Counted from the first letter of the stretch, positions 36,633 through 46,461 are shown. The stretch is DNA of 64,000 nt from Microbulbifer agarilyticus (GCF_020171345.1 NZ_JAIUZM010000004.1:62001-126000); one strand, 5' to 3'. Program-made: numbers and translations. Notes: a model not told the origin generated them from the sequence alone.

Positions 36633-36694
36633 GCAGGAGCCTGAACTACAGGCGAAGTGGTGACTGGGCTAATTGCCTGTAGAGCAGGTCCTGC
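36633..36694. repeat. Nested inverted repeat in a convergent intergenic region
   Basis: Outer arms GCAGGA (36633-36638) and TCCTGC (36689-36694), then CCTG/CAGG, then CTACAGGC (36646-36653) and GCCTGTAG (36675-36682) form one long hairpin of about 18 pairs with a 21-base loop. The 243-bp region between the cytochrome and AraC genes holds no credible gene. Confidence 0.65.
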
Positions 36695-36792
36695 ACGATT
36701 CAGTTTGGCCTATCCGACGTCAGCTGGCGTAAGCCTAACCAAAATTATGACGGTTTTTTGAACAGATTTGTGTCGCTTCAGCGCATCTGTCG

Positions 36793-37827
36793 TTAGCTTG
36801 GCAGCGCTTCTCGCCGGAACTCCGTTGGGGTCTTTTCGTGCCGGCGCTTGAATGCAGCATTGAACGGGCTGAGTGAGCGGTAGCCGATATCCAGCGCAAT
36901 GCTCAGCACCGGCAGGTGCGCTTCATCCGGGTCAGCCAGCCGCTGGCTCGCCTCGTCAATACGATACTGGTTCAGGTACTCGTTAAAATTTCGAAATCCC
37001 AGGTGCTTATTAATTAGTGCGCGCAGGACGTGTTCTTTTGCGTCCAGCTGTTCCGCCAGCGCCCGAATCGTCAGTCCGGTGTGACGATAACCTCCCGCCG
37101 CCATATGGTCCTGCAGGCGCACAAGCAGCTGACGTTGTGGCTCGTCCAGTGGCTCCAGTGTTTTCTCCGGCGCCTCGTCAATTTCGGGTACGTGACTTGC
37201 CGGAGGCAATGAATCTTCAAGCGCCTTGGGAGAAAGGGACAGCAGCCAGAAGCAGGCCCCAAACGCCAGCAGTGTTGCGGTTACCGCGTGCAGGGTGGGG
37301 ATGCCCGCAGGCGTCGGCAGGAAGGAAAACAAGAACTCTGCACACACCACGATGAGCATGTAACCGCCAATGGCAATCAACAGTGCGATGCGTAGCTGAC
37401 GGCGCTCGGCCACCAGGTCGGACTGTAATTGCTGCAGCAGTGTCGCCAGTCCCGCGCCGATCAGGCCGAGCTTGAACGGTTGTGCGGACAGGTAAAAGAA
37501 GTGGTGCAGGTTCAGCTGGCTGGCAAAGTCGATCGCGAGCCCCGCGGCAATGATTCCCCAGCCCCACTTGGGAAACGCCTCCTGATCACTGCATAACTGG
37601 TGGGTAAAGAGCCAGAAGGTACCGGGAATTAAAATGGTGGGGAGGGACACCAGCAGGCGAGCGTGAAAGTCCTGCTCGCTGAGCAGCGGTCCGAGCAGAT
37701 AGCAGAAAATACCCAGCAGCAGCACAAGTAGCCAGCGGCTGTCTCTGCGTTTGTGGCCGATGGAGATCCTGACCGCGGCCAGCAACAGCAAACCACAGGC
37801 TGCGCCGGTAAAAAAGCTATACGCCAT
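36793..37827 (-). CDS. AraC family regulator with N-terminal membrane domain
   Basis: The 344-residue protein has about seven transmembrane helices in its first 205 residues and a C-terminal AraC-type domain (about residues 235-340: LTIRALAEQLDAKEHVLRALINKHLG for the first helix-turn-helix; SIALDIGYRSLSPFNAAFKRRHEKTPTEFR for the second). Similar proteins are membrane-bound one-component sensors. The ligand and targets are unknown; no pathway gene is adjacent. GAGGT lies nine bases before the ATG at 37827. It may control its own region only. Confidence 0.88.
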   Translation of the reverse strand: MAYSFFTGAACGLLLLAAVRISIGHKRRDSRWLLVLLLGIFCYLLGPLLSEQDFHARLLVSLPTILIPGTFWLFTHQLCSDQEAFPKWGWGIIAAGLAIDFASQLNLHHFFYLSAQPFKLGLIGAGLATLLQQLQSDLVAERRQLRIALLIAIGGYMLIVVCAEFLFSFLPTPAGIPTLHAVTATLLAFGACFWLLSLSPKALEDSLPPASHVPEIDEAPEKTLEPLDEPQRQLLVRLQDHMAAGGYRHTGLTIRALAEQLDAKEHVLRALINKHLGFRNFNEYLNQYRIDEASQRLADPDEAHLPVLSIALDIGYRSLSPFNAAFKRRHEKTPTEFRREALPS

Positions 37828-37888
37828 GGATCAGGTACCTCTTCCCGTGTGCTTTTTATTTTTTACTCGATACCTGCAGGTTGTCGCG

Positions 37889-38455
37889 CTAGCGCCAGCG
37901 ATCCACCCAGGCATCCAGGACCTTGCGGCTGTACGTGTGGCGGCCGTAGCTGCCGTTGTAGTAGGCCAGGGCGTTGGGCATATTGCCCTTGGCCTTCTTG
38001 ATATAGTGTTTGAGGATGGTGCAACCGTAGCGAAGGTTGGTGTCCATATCGATCAGGTTGTCTTCCGGACGGCCAATTTCGTTCTTCCAGAACGGCATTA
38101 CCTGCATCATTCCCTGCGCGCCCACCCGCGACACGGCGTAGGGGTCAAAGGCGCTCTCTATCTGAATAACCGCCAGCACGATTTCCGGCTGCAGCTCTGC
38201 GCGGGTGGCTTCCCGGTGAATGGCCTTGAGCACGTGCATGCGCCGCTCGGGATCTTTGATGTAGCGCGCCAGCGGTTGCGATTTTGCCATCAGCCACACT
38301 TCCGCATCGAAGCGATCGACAAACGAGTCGGCTTCGGTCACTGCGCCTTTCAGGGCCGCCAGCAGCTGCGGGTCCGTTTCCTTGGATTGGGCGGACGCCG
38401 CGCTGCTCAGCAGGCAAAGCAGGCACAACTTGAGTGTGGCGAGGGCAAGTCTCAT
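37889..38455 (-). CDS. Lytic transglycosylase, SLT domain
   Basis: The 188-residue exported enzyme has a signal peptide (about 22 residues) and a Slt-type goose-lysozyme domain: the catalytic glutamate is in IQIESAFDPYAVS near residue 100, followed by GAQGMMQVMP and the terminal ALAYYNGS. It cleaves the MurNAc-GlcNAc bond in peptidoglycan. It is short because it has only the catalytic domain, like EmtA/MltE-type enzymes. Its ATG overlaps the proS stop by one base (TGATG), so it is coupled to proS translation. Confidence 0.92.
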   Translation of the reverse strand: MRLALATLKLCLLCLLSSAASAQSKETDPQLLAALKGAVTEADSFVDRFDAEVWLMAKSQPLARYIKDPERRMHVLKAIHREATRAELQPEIVLAVIQIESAFDPYAVSRVGAQGMMQVMPFWKNEIGRPEDNLIDMDTNLRYGCTILKHYIKKAKGNMPNALAYYNGSYGRHTYSRKVLDAWVDRWR

Positions 38456-40185
38456 CAGTGCGGGATTTTCTCGAGCAAAATATCCAGGATCTGGTCTGCG
38501 GAGAACTCCTGGTTCTCGGAGTCCCGGCGACCTTTGTACTCGATATTACCTTTTTCCAGGCCGCGATCGCCAACCACGATGCGATGGGGGATACCCATCA
38601 GTTCCACATCCGCGAGCATGCCGCCGAGGCGGGCTTTGGGCTCGTCCATCAGCAGTACATCGATACCTTTTGCGGTCAGTGTCTCGTAGATGTGCTCACA
38701 CTTCTGCTGCACGGCTTCGCTCTTGTGCATATTGATCGGCACGATCGCCAGCTGGAACGGTGCAATGGCTTCCGGCCAGATAATGCCAGCGTCATCGTGG
38801 TTCTGCTCGATCGCTGCGGCGACCACCCGGGAAACGCCAATGCCGTAGCAGCCCATGGTCATGACCTGCTCTTTACCATTTTCATCCAGTACGCTGGCAT
38901 TCATGGCTTCGCTGTACTTGGTGCCCAGCTGGAAGATGTGGCCCACCTCGATACCGCGCTTGATTTCCAGGGTGCCCTGGCCGTCGGGGCTGGCATCGCC
39001 GGGAACCACATTGCGCAGGTCTTCCACGCGGCCCAGCGCAGCGTCGCGCTCCCAGTTCACACCGGTCAGGTGGTAGTCGTCCTTGTTGGCGCCGCAGACA
39101 AAGTCCGCCAGGTGGGCCGCGGCGCGGTCGACGATGACGTCGATCTGCATACCGACCGGGCCGAGCGAGCCGATGCCGCAACCCAGTTCCGCGGCGATGC
39201 GCGCTTCCGGGGCGAACGCCAGCGGGCTGGCAACACCGGCCAGTTTTTCTGCTTTCAGTTCATTCAGATCGTGGTCACCGCGCAGTACCAGGGCGACCAG
39301 CGGCGCTTCGCCACCTTCCTCTTCGGTTTCACCCAGTACGATCAGGGTTTTCACGGAAGTGTTTGCGGCAATGCCGTAGGCCTCTTCCAGTGCGGCGATG
39401 GTCTTGTGGCCCGGGGTGTGCAGCTCTTCCATGGCCTTGCTCGGCGCCGGGCGCTCGCCGGCGGGAGCAACCGCTTCTGCCAGCTCGACGTTGGCGGCGT
39501 AGCGGCTTTCTGAAGAGAAGGCGATGTCGTCTTCACCGCTCTGCGCCAGAACGTGGAATTCATGGGAGTGGGAGCCACCGATGGAGCCGGTGTCCGCCAG
39601 TACCGGGCGGTAATCCAGGCCGATGCGGTCGAAGATGCGGCAGTAGGCCGCATGCATTACGTCGTAGGTTTCCTGCAGCGACTCGGCGCCGAGGTGGAAG
39701 GAGTAGGCGTCCTTCATGGTGAATTCGCGCGCGCGCATCACGCCGAAGCGCGGACGGATTTCATCGCGGAATTTGGTCTGGATCTGGTAAAAGTTTGCCG
39801 GCAGTTGCTTGTAGCTGTTTACCTCGGTGCGGATCAGGTCCGTGATCACTTCCTCGTGGGTTGGGCCCAGGCAGAAGGCGTTGTCGTGGCGATCCTGAAT
39901 GCGCAGCAGTTCCGGGCCGTACTGCTGCCAGCGGCCAGACTCTTCCCACAGTTCCGACGGCTGCACCACCGGCATCAACACTTCCAGTGCACCCGCGCTG
40001 TTCATTTCCTCGCGCACAATGCGCTCCACCTTGCGCAGTACGCGCAGGCCGGTGGGCAGCCAGGTGTACAGCCCAGAGGAAAGGCGGCGGATCATGCCGG
40101 CGCGCAGCATCAACTGATGGCTGATGACTACTGCGTCATTAGGGGTTTCTTTCTGGGTGGCGATCAGATAGCGGGATGCGCGCAT
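38455..40185 (-). CDS. proS: Prolyl-tRNA synthetase
   Basis: ProS charges tRNA-Pro. The 576-residue sequence is the long bacterial type: class II motif 1 to 3 regions ([54 protein letters not shown]), with an editing (YbaK-like) insertion between motifs 2 and 3 (about residues 225-400) and a C-terminal anticodon-binding domain. The ATG at 40185 begins [18 protein letters not shown], as in E. coli relatives. It is followed by a one-base overlap with the lytic transglycosylase gene. Confidence 0.97.
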   Translation of the reverse strand: MRASRYLIATQKETPNDAVVISHQLMLRAGMIRRLSSGLYTWLPTGLRVLRKVERIVREEMNSAGALEVLMPVVQPSELWEESGRWQQYGPELLRIQDRHDNAFCLGPTHEEVITDLIRTEVNSYKQLPANFYQIQTKFRDEIRPRFGVMRAREFTMKDAYSFHLGAESLQETYDVMHAAYCRIFDRIGLDYRPVLADTGSIGGSHSHEFHVLAQSGEDDIAFSSESRYAANVELAEAVAPAGERPAPSKAMEELHTPGHKTIAALEEAYGIAANTSVKTLIVLGETEEEGGEAPLVALVLRGDHDLNELKAEKLAGVASPLAFAPEARIAAELGCGIGSLGPVGMQIDVIVDRAAAHLADFVCGANKDDYHLTGVNWERDAALGRVEDLRNVVPGDASPDGQGTLEIKRGIEVGHIFQLGTKYSEAMNASVLDENGKEQVMTMGCYGIGVSRVVAAAIEQNHDDAGIIWPEAIAPFQLAIVPINMHKSEAVQQKCEHIYETLTAKGIDVLLMDEPKARLGGMLADVELMGIPHRIVVGDRGLEKGNIEYKGRRDSENQEFSADQILDILLEKIPH

Positions 40186-40272
40186 AGTGCTTTCTTAGTT
40201 CTGTGTATGAAATTGTAAGGGCGGCCATTTTACGCTGCAGGATGCCCCTATTGGTAGGGGGAGCCATAAACA

Positions 40273-40298
40273 GAAAACCCCGCAGAAGCGGGGTTTTC
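40273..40298 (-). terminator. Intrinsic terminator of the HU-like gene
   Basis: GAAAACCCCGC (40273-40283) pairs perfectly with GCGGGGTTTTC (40288-40298) around a four-base loop, about 20 bp after the HU-like gene stop and before proS. Confidence 0.85.
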
Positions 40299-40318
40299 GT
40301 GGCTGAGAAGCGCGAGGA

Positions 40319-40747
40319 TTAGGACTCGGCCATTTCCTTCATCTTCTTCAGCGGGCGAATTTTCACCTGAATGCTCGCAGGCTTGGCCTTGAACACGGTC
40401 TCTTCGCCAGTGAACGGGTTGATGCCCTTGCGTGCCTTCTTGGCCGGCTTCTTCACGGTGGTGATTTTCATCAGGCCCGGCAGTGCGAATTCGCCAACCG
40501 CGCGCTTCTTGATGTGGCCGTGGATCAGGTCGTTCAGCTCGTCCAGAACAGACTGCACTTGCTTGCGGGACAGCTCGGTGTTCTCGGCGATCTGGTTCAG
40601 GATCTGAGTTTTGGTGTACTTGTCTTTGATTGCAGTCACTTTCTTGGCCGGAGCGGCCTTGGCTGCTGCTTTCTTGGCTGGAGCCTTCTTGGCTGCTGCC
40701 TTCTTGGCGGGGGCTTTCTTAGCTGCTGCTTTTTTCTTCGCGGCCAT
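40319..40747 (-). CDS. HU family DNA-binding protein with histone-H1-like N-terminal tail
   Basis: The 142-residue protein starts with about 40 residues of Lys/Ala/Pro repeats (KKAPAKKAAAKK-type), like bacterial histone H1 and the AlgP tails. It continues with an HU/IHF-type domain (about residues 42-140: YTKTQILNQIAENTELSRKQVQ; GEFALPGLMKITTV; GINPFTGEETVFKAKPA), where the FALPG loop and the NPFTGE stretch correspond to the DNA-binding arm of HU. It should bind and compact DNA. The ATG at 40747 has AAGGAAG upstream; the frame is open for 35 more codons without support. It is divergent from the fmdB-like gene. Confidence 0.9.
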   Translation of the reverse strand: MAAKKKAAAKKAPAKKAAAKKAPAKKAAAKAAPAKKVTAIKDKYTKTQILNQIAENTELSRKQVQSVLDELNDLIHGHIKKRAVGEFALPGLMKITTVKKPAKKARKGINPFTGEETVFKAKPASIQVKIRPLKKMKEMAES

Positions 40748-41045
40748 CGTTAGCTTCCTTCTATATAGGTGTTTATTCCAGTGAAAGTGTGTGTACAACA
40801 GGGATAACCGAAGTACTGAGCTGAAGTATATCCAGTTTTTTTCTGTGCGCACCGGGGTAAATCAGAAAAAAAGTGCTTTTTTTTAGGGTTTTGGCTGAAA
40901 AATGGCCCGTAAATTGTCCGTGCGCGGTACCGATCGCTCTCTTTGGCCTGGATTGCGCTATCCCGCCTGTTGGCTGCTTCTTCCCGTGCAGGTGCTCATG
41001 TATAATCTGCGCCCCTTTATATCCAGTGAGATCCGGATTAGAGCC
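40748..41045. promoter_or_regulatory. Divergent promoter region with a TATAAT box
   Basis: A perfect TATAAT is at 41001-41006, 40 bp before the fmdB-like ATG; the -35 (TTCTTC around 40978) is weak. It should drive the fmdB-aspS-yebC block. The HU-like promoter lies on the other strand in the same 298-bp region, which has no gene. Confidence 0.5.
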
Positions 41046-41303
41046 ATGCCGATCTACGAATACCAGTGCAAGGCGTGTGGGCACCAGATGGAAGCCCTGC
41101 AGCGTATGAGCGATGCTCCGCTGACCGATTGCCCAGAATGTAACAAAGCGGAATTGAGTAAAAAGATCAGTGCCGCCGGGTTCCGCCTCAAGGGGGGTGG
41201 CTGGTACGAAACCGACTTCAAAACCGGCAGCAAGAAGAACCTTGCCGGTGATGCCGCCAAGCCTGCCGGGAAATCCGGTGGCTCGGAAGCCAAAGCCAGC
41301 TAA
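41046..41303 (+). CDS. FmdB-type zinc ribbon protein
   Basis: The 85-residue protein begins MPIYEYQCKACGHQMEALQRMS and continues with CPECN, a CxxC...CxxC zinc ribbon of the FmdB family. A Gly/Lys/Ala-rich disordered tail follows. FmdB-family genes commonly precede aspS, as here (42 bp upstream). The role is unknown; it is often annotated as a regulator from old data on formamidase. The start at 41046 is fixed by the family's MPxYEY beginning. Confidence 0.9.
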   Translation: MPIYEYQCKACGHQMEALQRMSDAPLTDCPECNKAELSKKISAAGFRLKGGGWYETDFKTGSKKNLAGDAAKPAGKSGGSEAKAS

Positions 41304-41345
41304 GAAAGCGAATACAAGACGATACTACTAAGGGAATAAGACTCC

Positions 41346-43124
41346 ATGCGCACCGACTATTGTGGCGCCCTGCGATCCGCCGATATTGACCGCGAAGTAA
41401 CCCTGTGTGGCTGGGTAGACCGCCGCCGCGATCACGGTGGGGTGATCTTTATCGACCTGCGCGACCGCGATGGTATTGCCCAGGTGGTCTTCGATCCCGA
41501 TGCCGCAGAGCATTTCGAACTCGCCGACCGTGTGCGCAGCGAATATGTCCTCAAGGTGACCGGCCGAGTGCGTGCCCGCGCCCCGGAAGCGGTGAACCCG
41601 AATATGGTCACCGGTGAAATCGAGGTGTACGGCCTGCAGCTGGAGATTCTCAACAGCGCAGAAACCCCGCCCTTCCAGCTGGATGAGCACACCGCAGTGG
41701 GCGAGGACGTGCGCCTGAAGTACCGCTATCTGGACCTGCGCCGCAACGAAATGCAGCACAACCTGCGTTTCCGCTCCAAGATTACCAACGCCATCCGCAA
41801 TTATCTGGACGACGAGGGTTTCCTGGATATCGAAACCCCGATCCTGACCCGCGCGACCCCGGAAGGTGCCCGCGATTATCTGGTCCCCAGCCGTACCCAC
41901 GGTGGCAAGTTCTTCGCCCTGCCGCAGTCGCCGCAGTTGTTCAAGCAGTTGCTGATGGTGTCCGGCTTCGATCGCTACTACCAGATTGCCAAGTGCTTCC
42001 GCGATGAGGACCTGCGCGCGGACCGCCAACCGGAATTTACCCAGATTGATATCGAGACCGCGTTCCTGGATGAGAACGCGATCATGTCGATCACCGAAAA
42101 CATGATCCGCAAGCTGTTCAAAGAACTGAAAGGTATCGAGCTGGGCGAGTTCCCGCGTATGCCGTTCAGTGAAGCGATGGCGAAATTCGGCTCCGACAAG
42201 CCAGACCTGCGTATCCCGCTGGAACTGGTCGACATCAAAGACCTGATGACCGAAGTGGACTTCAAGGTGTTCTCCGGTCCCGCCAATGATCCGAAAGGTC
42301 GGGTGACCGCGCTGAAAGTTCCCGGCGGCAATGACAAACTGACCCGTAAGCAGATCGACGACTACACCAAGTTTGTCGGTATCTACGGTGCAAAAGGCCT
42401 GGCGTACATCAAGGTCAACGACAAGTCCGACCTGGAAGGCGGTTTGCAGTCGCCGATCGTCAAGTTCCTGCCGAACGACGTGCGCGGTGCAATTCTCGAG
42501 CGCCTGAATGCCGAAAACGGCGATCTGATCTTCTTTGGCGCCGACAAGGGTAAGGTCGTATCCGAAGCGCTGGGTGCGCTGCGCTGCAAGCTGGGTGAAG
42601 ACCTGGACCTGTATGTGGCTGAATGGGCGCCGCTGTGGGTTGTGGACTTCCCAATGTTCGAAGAGAACGATGACGGCAGCCTGACCGCATTGCACCACCC
42701 CTTCACCGCGCCGTCCTGCGCACCGGAAACGCTGGAGAAGGACCCGCTGGAATCCCTGTCCCGCGCTTACGATATGGTGCTGAACGGTACCGAGCTGGGT
42801 GGTGGTTCCATCCGTATCCACGACCAGTCCATGCAGGAAACGGTATTCCGCGTGCTGGGTATTGATGAGCAGGAGCAGCGCGAGAAGTTCGGCTTCCTGC
42901 TGGACGCGCTGAAATACGGTGCGCCGCCCCACGGTGGTCTGGCCTTCGGCCTCGACCGTCTGGTGATGCTGATGACCGACAGCGAGTCGATTCGCGACGT
43001 GATCGCCTTCCCGAAAACCCAGAGCGCGGCCTGTGTTATGACCGACGCCCCGGGTGCGGTAGACGCCAAGCAGCTGCGTGAGCTGAGCATTCGCCTGCGT
43101 CAGAAAGAAGAGCAGGTAGGCTAA
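41346..43124 (+). CDS. aspS: Aspartyl-tRNA synthetase, probably non-discriminating (Asp/Asn)
   Basis: AspS charges tRNA-Asp. The 592-residue protein has an N-terminal OB anticodon domain, the class II core ([32 protein letters not shown]) and a GAD insertion domain. In the tRNA-recognition region the motif is RRRDHGG with histidine 30, as in P. aeruginosa, not the leucine of the E. coli discriminating enzyme. Such enzymes also charge tRNA-Asn with Asp, which GatCAB then amidates; gatCAB is not in the window. It is co-directional with fmdB-like and yebC genes. AAGGGAA precedes the ATG. Confidence 0.96.
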   Translation: MRTDYCGALRSADIDREVTLCGWVDRRRDHGGVIFIDLRDRDGIAQVVFDPDAAEHFELADRVRSEYVLKVTGRVRARAPEAVNPNMVTGEIEVYGLQLEILNSAETPPFQLDEHTAVGEDVRLKYRYLDLRRNEMQHNLRFRSKITNAIRNYLDDEGFLDIETPILTRATPEGARDYLVPSRTHGGKFFALPQSPQLFKQLLMVSGFDRYYQIAKCFRDEDLRADRQPEFTQIDIETAFLDENAIMSITENMIRKLFKELKGIELGEFPRMPFSEAMAKFGSDKPDLRIPLELVDIKDLMTEVDFKVFSGPANDPKGRVTALKVPGGNDKLTRKQIDDYTKFVGIYGAKGLAYIKVNDKSDLEGGLQSPIVKFLPNDVRGAILERLNAENGDLIFFGADKGKVVSEALGALRCKLGEDLDLYVAEWAPLWVVDFPMFEENDDGSLTALHHPFTAPSCAPETLEKDPLESLSRAYDMVLNGTELGGGSIRIHDQSMQETVFRVLGIDEQEQREKFGFLLDALKYGAPPHGGLAFGLDRLVMLMTDSESIRDVIAFPKTQSAACVMTDAPGAVDAKQLRELSIRLRQKEEQVG

Positions 43125-43206
43125 CGTATCCTGTGCTGCCCCGGTTTTCGCTGGGGCATATCAGGTGTGTATGCGCCTCATAACGAAGTAGACCGGAGAG
43201 AGTTCG

Positions 43207-43950
43207 ATGGCGGGACATAGTAAATGGGCCAACATCAAGCACCGCAAAGCTGCTCAGGATGCTAAGCGGGGCAAGGTTTTCACCAAGATCATTCGCGAGC
43301 TGACCGTAGCGGCGAAGGCTGGCGGCAACCCGGATGACAACCCCGCGCTGCGTGCCACCATTGATAAGGCGCTGGGCGCGAACATGAAGCGCGATACCAT
43401 CGATAAGGCCATCGCCCGTGGCGCCGGCAATGCCGATGGTGAAAACTACGAAGCGGTCACCTATGAAGGTTACGGCGTTGGTGGCGTAGCAGTGCTGGTG
43501 GAATGCCTGACCGACAACCGCAAGCGCACCGTGGCGGAAGTGCGCCATGCCTTCACCAAGCGTGGCGGTAACCTGGGTACCGACGGTTCCGTGGCTTACC
43601 TGTTCACGCGCAAGGGCCAGATGTTTTACGAGGCGGGCGCCGACGAAGATGCGCTGATGGAGGCGGCTCTGGAAGCGGGCGCCGAAGACATCGAAACCAA
43701 TGATGACGGCAGTATCGAGGTGACCACCGAGTTTACCGACTACCTGTCTGTGAAGGATGCGCTGACCGAGGTGGGCTTCAAGCCGGACAATGCGGACATC
43801 GCCATGATCCCATCCACCACAGTCCCCATGGATAAAGACGGCGCGGAAAAGGTGTTGGCACTGGTGGATATGCTGGAAGACCTGGACGATGTGCAAAACG
43901 TCTACACCAACGCGGAGATCCCTGAAGAGGTGATGGCGGAGCTCGCTTGA
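43207..43950 (+). CDS. yebC: YebC/PmpR family translation or transcription factor
   Basis: The 247-residue protein is a YebC-type factor, with the family start [22 protein letters not shown] and the typical [18 protein letters not shown] and [17 protein letters not shown] blocks. Family members were described as regulators and are now seen as ribosome factors that relieve stalling at proline stretches; RuvC neighbours are usual in gammaproteobacteria. GGAGAG lies before the ATG at 43207. It is 83 bp after aspS and ends in a strong terminator before ruvC. Confidence 0.95.
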   Translation: MAGHSKWANIKHRKAAQDAKRGKVFTKIIRELTVAAKAGGNPDDNPALRATIDKALGANMKRDTIDKAIARGAGNADGENYEAVTYEGYGVGGVAVLVECLTDNRKRTVAEVRHAFTKRGGNLGTDGSVAYLFTRKGQMFYEAGADEDALMEAALEAGAEDIETNDDGSIEVTTEFTDYLSVKDALTEVGFKPDNADIAMIPSTTVPMDKDGAEKVLALVDMLEDLDDVQNVYTNAEIPEEVMAELA

Positions 43951-43970
43951 GCCGAATCTGGTTTCGTAGA

Positions 43971-43997
43971 AAATGCCCCGCTTGTCGGGGCATTTTT
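43971..43997 (+). terminator. Intrinsic terminator after yebC
   Basis: AAATGCCCCG pairs perfectly with CGGGGCATTT around a five-base loop, followed by TT, 20 bp after the yebC stop. Confidence 0.9.
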
Positions 43998-44067
43998 GTT
44001 TCTGCTCCACCATATTCCCGCCTAGCCTTGACGCCTCGGGCTCACCTTGGGACACTTCCCTCCAACA

Positions 44068-44083
44068 ATGTATAAATGTACAG
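44068..44083. promoter_or_regulatory. LexA (SOS) box-like site upstream of ruvC
   Basis: ATGTATAAATGTACAG matches the E. coli SOS consensus CTGTATATATATACAG at 13 of 16 positions, with the first C replaced by A. It ends 12 bp before the ruvC start, where a LexA operator would overlap the promoter or leader. The ruvCAB set is a known target type for LexA. Confidence 0.45.
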
Positions 44084-44095
44084 GGGTGGCCTGAG

Positions 44096-44626
44096 GTGAC
44101 TCGAATCCTGGGGATCGATCCCGGCTCGCGCAAGACCGGTTATGGGGTGATCGACGTGGAGCGTTCCAATGCCCGCTATGTTGCCAGCGGCGTGATCAAA
44201 TTGCCCGACGGTCCCCTGCCCGAGCGCCTGAAACTCATCTTTGATGCCGTCAGTCAGATTGCCCAGCAGTACCAGCCGCAACAGATGGCCATCGAAAACG
44301 TGTTTATGTCCAAAAGTGCCGGCTCGGCCCTGAAGTTGGGGCAGGCGAGGGGGGCCGCCATCGTCGCAGCCACCCACGCCGATCTGCCGGTGGCCGAGTA
44401 CGAGGCGCGCAAGGTCAAACAGGCGGTGGTTGGCAATGGTGCCGCGGACAAGCTGCAGGTGCAGCATATGGTCAAGACCCTGTTGAAATTGCCCGCGTCC
44501 CCGCAGGAGGATGCCGCGGATGCACTGGCGGTGGCGCTGTGTCATATGCACACCATGCAGACGTTGATCCAGTCATCGGCCGGGTCGCGGGCACGTTTCC
44601 GCCGCGGCCGCCTAAGTGTGGATTAA
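44096..44626 (+). CDS. ruvC: Holliday junction endonuclease RuvC
   Basis: RuvC cuts Holliday junctions symmetrically at the end of recombination repair. The 176-residue protein has the RNase H-like fold with catalytic acids in [14 protein letters not shown] (Asp7), AIENVFM (Glu) and [12 protein letters not shown] (two Asp). It is of normal length. The GTG at 44096 gives the family start VTRILGID; the longer upstream frame overlaps the yebC terminator and is not real. It starts the ruvC-ruvA-ruvB order. Confidence 0.95.
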   Translation: MTRILGIDPGSRKTGYGVIDVERSNARYVASGVIKLPDGPLPERLKLIFDAVSQIAQQYQPQQMAIENVFMSKSAGSALKLGQARGAAIVAATHADLPVAEYEARKVKQAVVGNGAADKLQVQHMVKTLLKLPASPQEDAADALAVALCHMHTMQTLIQSSAGSRARFRRGRLSVD

Positions 44627-44681
44627 TGAGTGAATTAATCGGCCGAGGCCGATCAGTCGATAATGTGAAATTGGAAAGCAG

Positions 44682-45293
44682 ATGATAGGAAGACTCACTG
44701 GAACGCTGGCCGCGGTACAGCCGCCGCAATTGCTGGTCGATGTGCAGGGTGTCGGTTATGAGGTGCTCGCGCCCATGACCACCATTTTCGAATTGCCGCA
44801 GCTCGGTGGCAGTGTGCAGCTGCACACCCATTTGGCGGTGTCGGAGACTTCCCAGCAGTTGTTTGGCTTTATTCGTGAGTCCGACCGGCAGCTGTTCCGC
44901 ACCCTGATCAAGGTAAATGGCGTGGGCCCTAAAATGGCGCTGGCAATCCTGTCTGGGTTGGATGGCGCTGCGCTGGCGCGCTGTGTGGCGGACGATAATG
45001 TCGGTGCGCTGGTGAAGGTGCCGGGCGTCGGTAAGAAGACCGCCGAGCGCCTGATTATCGAGTTGCGCGGCAAGCTTGCCCCGCAAACCGGTGACTTGGG
45101 TGATATCCCGTTGATGTCTACCAACAATGAACTCAAGGTAGACCATTCGGGTGAAGCGGAAAGCGCACTGGCGGCGCTGGGCTACAAGCCCACAGACGCC
45201 ACCAAAATGGTGGCCCGGGCGCTCAAGGAGCAGCCGGAGGCCGATAGTGCCACCCTGATTCGCCTTGCCCTGAAGAGCATGGCGCCCGCTTGA
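44682..45293 (+). CDS. ruvA: Holliday junction branch migration protein RuvA
   Basis: RuvA binds the four-way junction and loads RuvB. The 203-residue protein starts MIGRLTGTLAAVQPPQLLVDVQGVGYEV, has two helix-hairpin-helix motifs (VNGVGPKMALAILSG and VPGVGKKTAERLIIELR) and ends in the small RuvB-interacting domain (ALAALGYKPTDATKMV). It lies 55 bp after ruvC and 42 bp before ruvB. Confidence 0.97.
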   Translation: MIGRLTGTLAAVQPPQLLVDVQGVGYEVLAPMTTIFELPQLGGSVQLHTHLAVSETSQQLFGFIRESDRQLFRTLIKVNGVGPKMALAILSGLDGAALARCVADDNVGALVKVPGVGKKTAERLIIELRGKLAPQTGDLGDIPLMSTNNELKVDHSGEAESALAALGYKPTDATKMVARALKEQPEADSATLIRLALKSMAPA

Positions 45294-45335
45294 GCCTGAA
45301 CCTTTGCAGCCCGGATTACTTGAAGAGAATTTCCC

Positions 45336-46355
45336 GTGATTGAAGCCGATCGTCTTATCGCCCCCGAACCACAGGGTCCTTCCGGCCAGGAAGAGCAGTA
45401 CGACCGCGCAGTGCGCCCCAAAACCCTGTCCGATTATGTCGGTCAGCCGGTGGTGCGGGAGCAGATGGAGATCTTTATCCAGGCCGCCAAGCTGCGCAAC
45501 GAGGCGTTGGACCACACCCTGGTATTCGGCCCGCCGGGGCTCGGTAAGACCACGCTCGCCAATATCATTGCTGCGGAAATGGGCGTGGCAATCAAGACCA
45601 CATCCGGCCCGGTACTGGAGAAAGCCGGCGACCTTGCGGCGATCATGACCAATCTCGAACCCGGCGATGTGCTGTTTATCGATGAGATCCACCGCCTGAG
45701 CCCTCATGTGGAGGAAGTGCTGTATCCGGCGATGGAGGATTACCAGCTGGATATCATGATTGGTGAGGGGCCGGCAGCGCGTTCCATCAAGCTCGACCTG
45801 CCGCCGTTTACCCTGGTGGGGGCCACCACCCGCGCGGGCCTGCTGACCTCACCGCTGCGCGACCGCTTCGGCATTGTGCAGCGCCTCGAGTTCTACAGTG
45901 TGGAAGACCTCACCAGCATTGTGGCGCGCTCCGCAGGCCTGATGGGTGTGGATATGGACGAGGGAGGTGCCCACGAAGTGGCCCGCCGCGCCCGCGGTAC
46001 CCCGCGTATTGCCAATCGCCTGCTGCGCCGGGTGCGCGATTATGCCGAGGTGAAAAGCGATGGCCATGTGAACGCCAATATCGCCGATCTTGCACTGAAT
46101 ATGCTGAATGTGGATGCGCGCGGTTTCGACCAGTTGGACCGCCGCATGTTGCTGACCATGATCGAGAAGTTCGATGGCGGCCCGGTGGGTGTCGACAGCC
46201 TGGCGGCCGCGGTCAGTGAAGAGCGCGACACCATCGAAGATGTACTCGAACCCTACCTGATCCAGCAGGGCTACCTGACTCGCACCCCCCGCGGTCGTGT
46301 GGTGACGGCCCTGGCCTATGAACATTTTGGCATTCCCAAGCCAGACCGGGCCTAA
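45336..46355 (+). CDS. ruvB: Holliday junction DNA helicase RuvB
   Basis: RuvB is the hexameric AAA+ motor that drives branch migration. The 339-residue protein has Walker [10 protein letters not shown] near residue 65, Walker [11 protein letters not shown], the sensor 1 GATTRAG and the C-terminal winged helix ([19 protein letters not shown]). Full length. The start is a GTG at 45336 with AAGAGA upstream. It ends the ruvCAB operon, about 100 bp before ybgC. Confidence 0.97.
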   Translation: MIEADRLIAPEPQGPSGQEEQYDRAVRPKTLSDYVGQPVVREQMEIFIQAAKLRNEALDHTLVFGPPGLGKTTLANIIAAEMGVAIKTTSGPVLEKAGDLAAIMTNLEPGDVLFIDEIHRLSPHVEEVLYPAMEDYQLDIMIGEGPAARSIKLDLPPFTLVGATTRAGLLTSPLRDRFGIVQRLEFYSVEDLTSIVARSAGLMGVDMDEGGAHEVARRARGTPRIANRLLRRVRDYAEVKSDGHVNANIADLALNMLNVDARGFDQLDRRMLLTMIEKFDGGPVGVDSLAAAVSEERDTIEDVLEPYLIQQGYLTRTPRGRVVTALAYEHFGIPKPDRA

Positions 46356-46461
46356 TTGGGACTGACCATACCTGACGAACCGGTCTACATCCTGTAGCAT
46401 GTCCCTCAAACCGCGCTCAACAAGAAAAATGCGTGCGCGGTCGGCAAGATAAGGATGGTGC

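Noticed and set aside
41328-42932. A 534-codon open frame on the minus strand opposite aspS
   Set aside because: It is the antisense shadow of a complete aspS gene; its product has low-complexity composition, no domain motif and no ribosome site.
43036-44133. A 365-codon minus-strand frame opposite yebC and the ruvC start
   Set aside because: It runs across two well-supported plus-strand genes and their terminator and has no recognisable domain.
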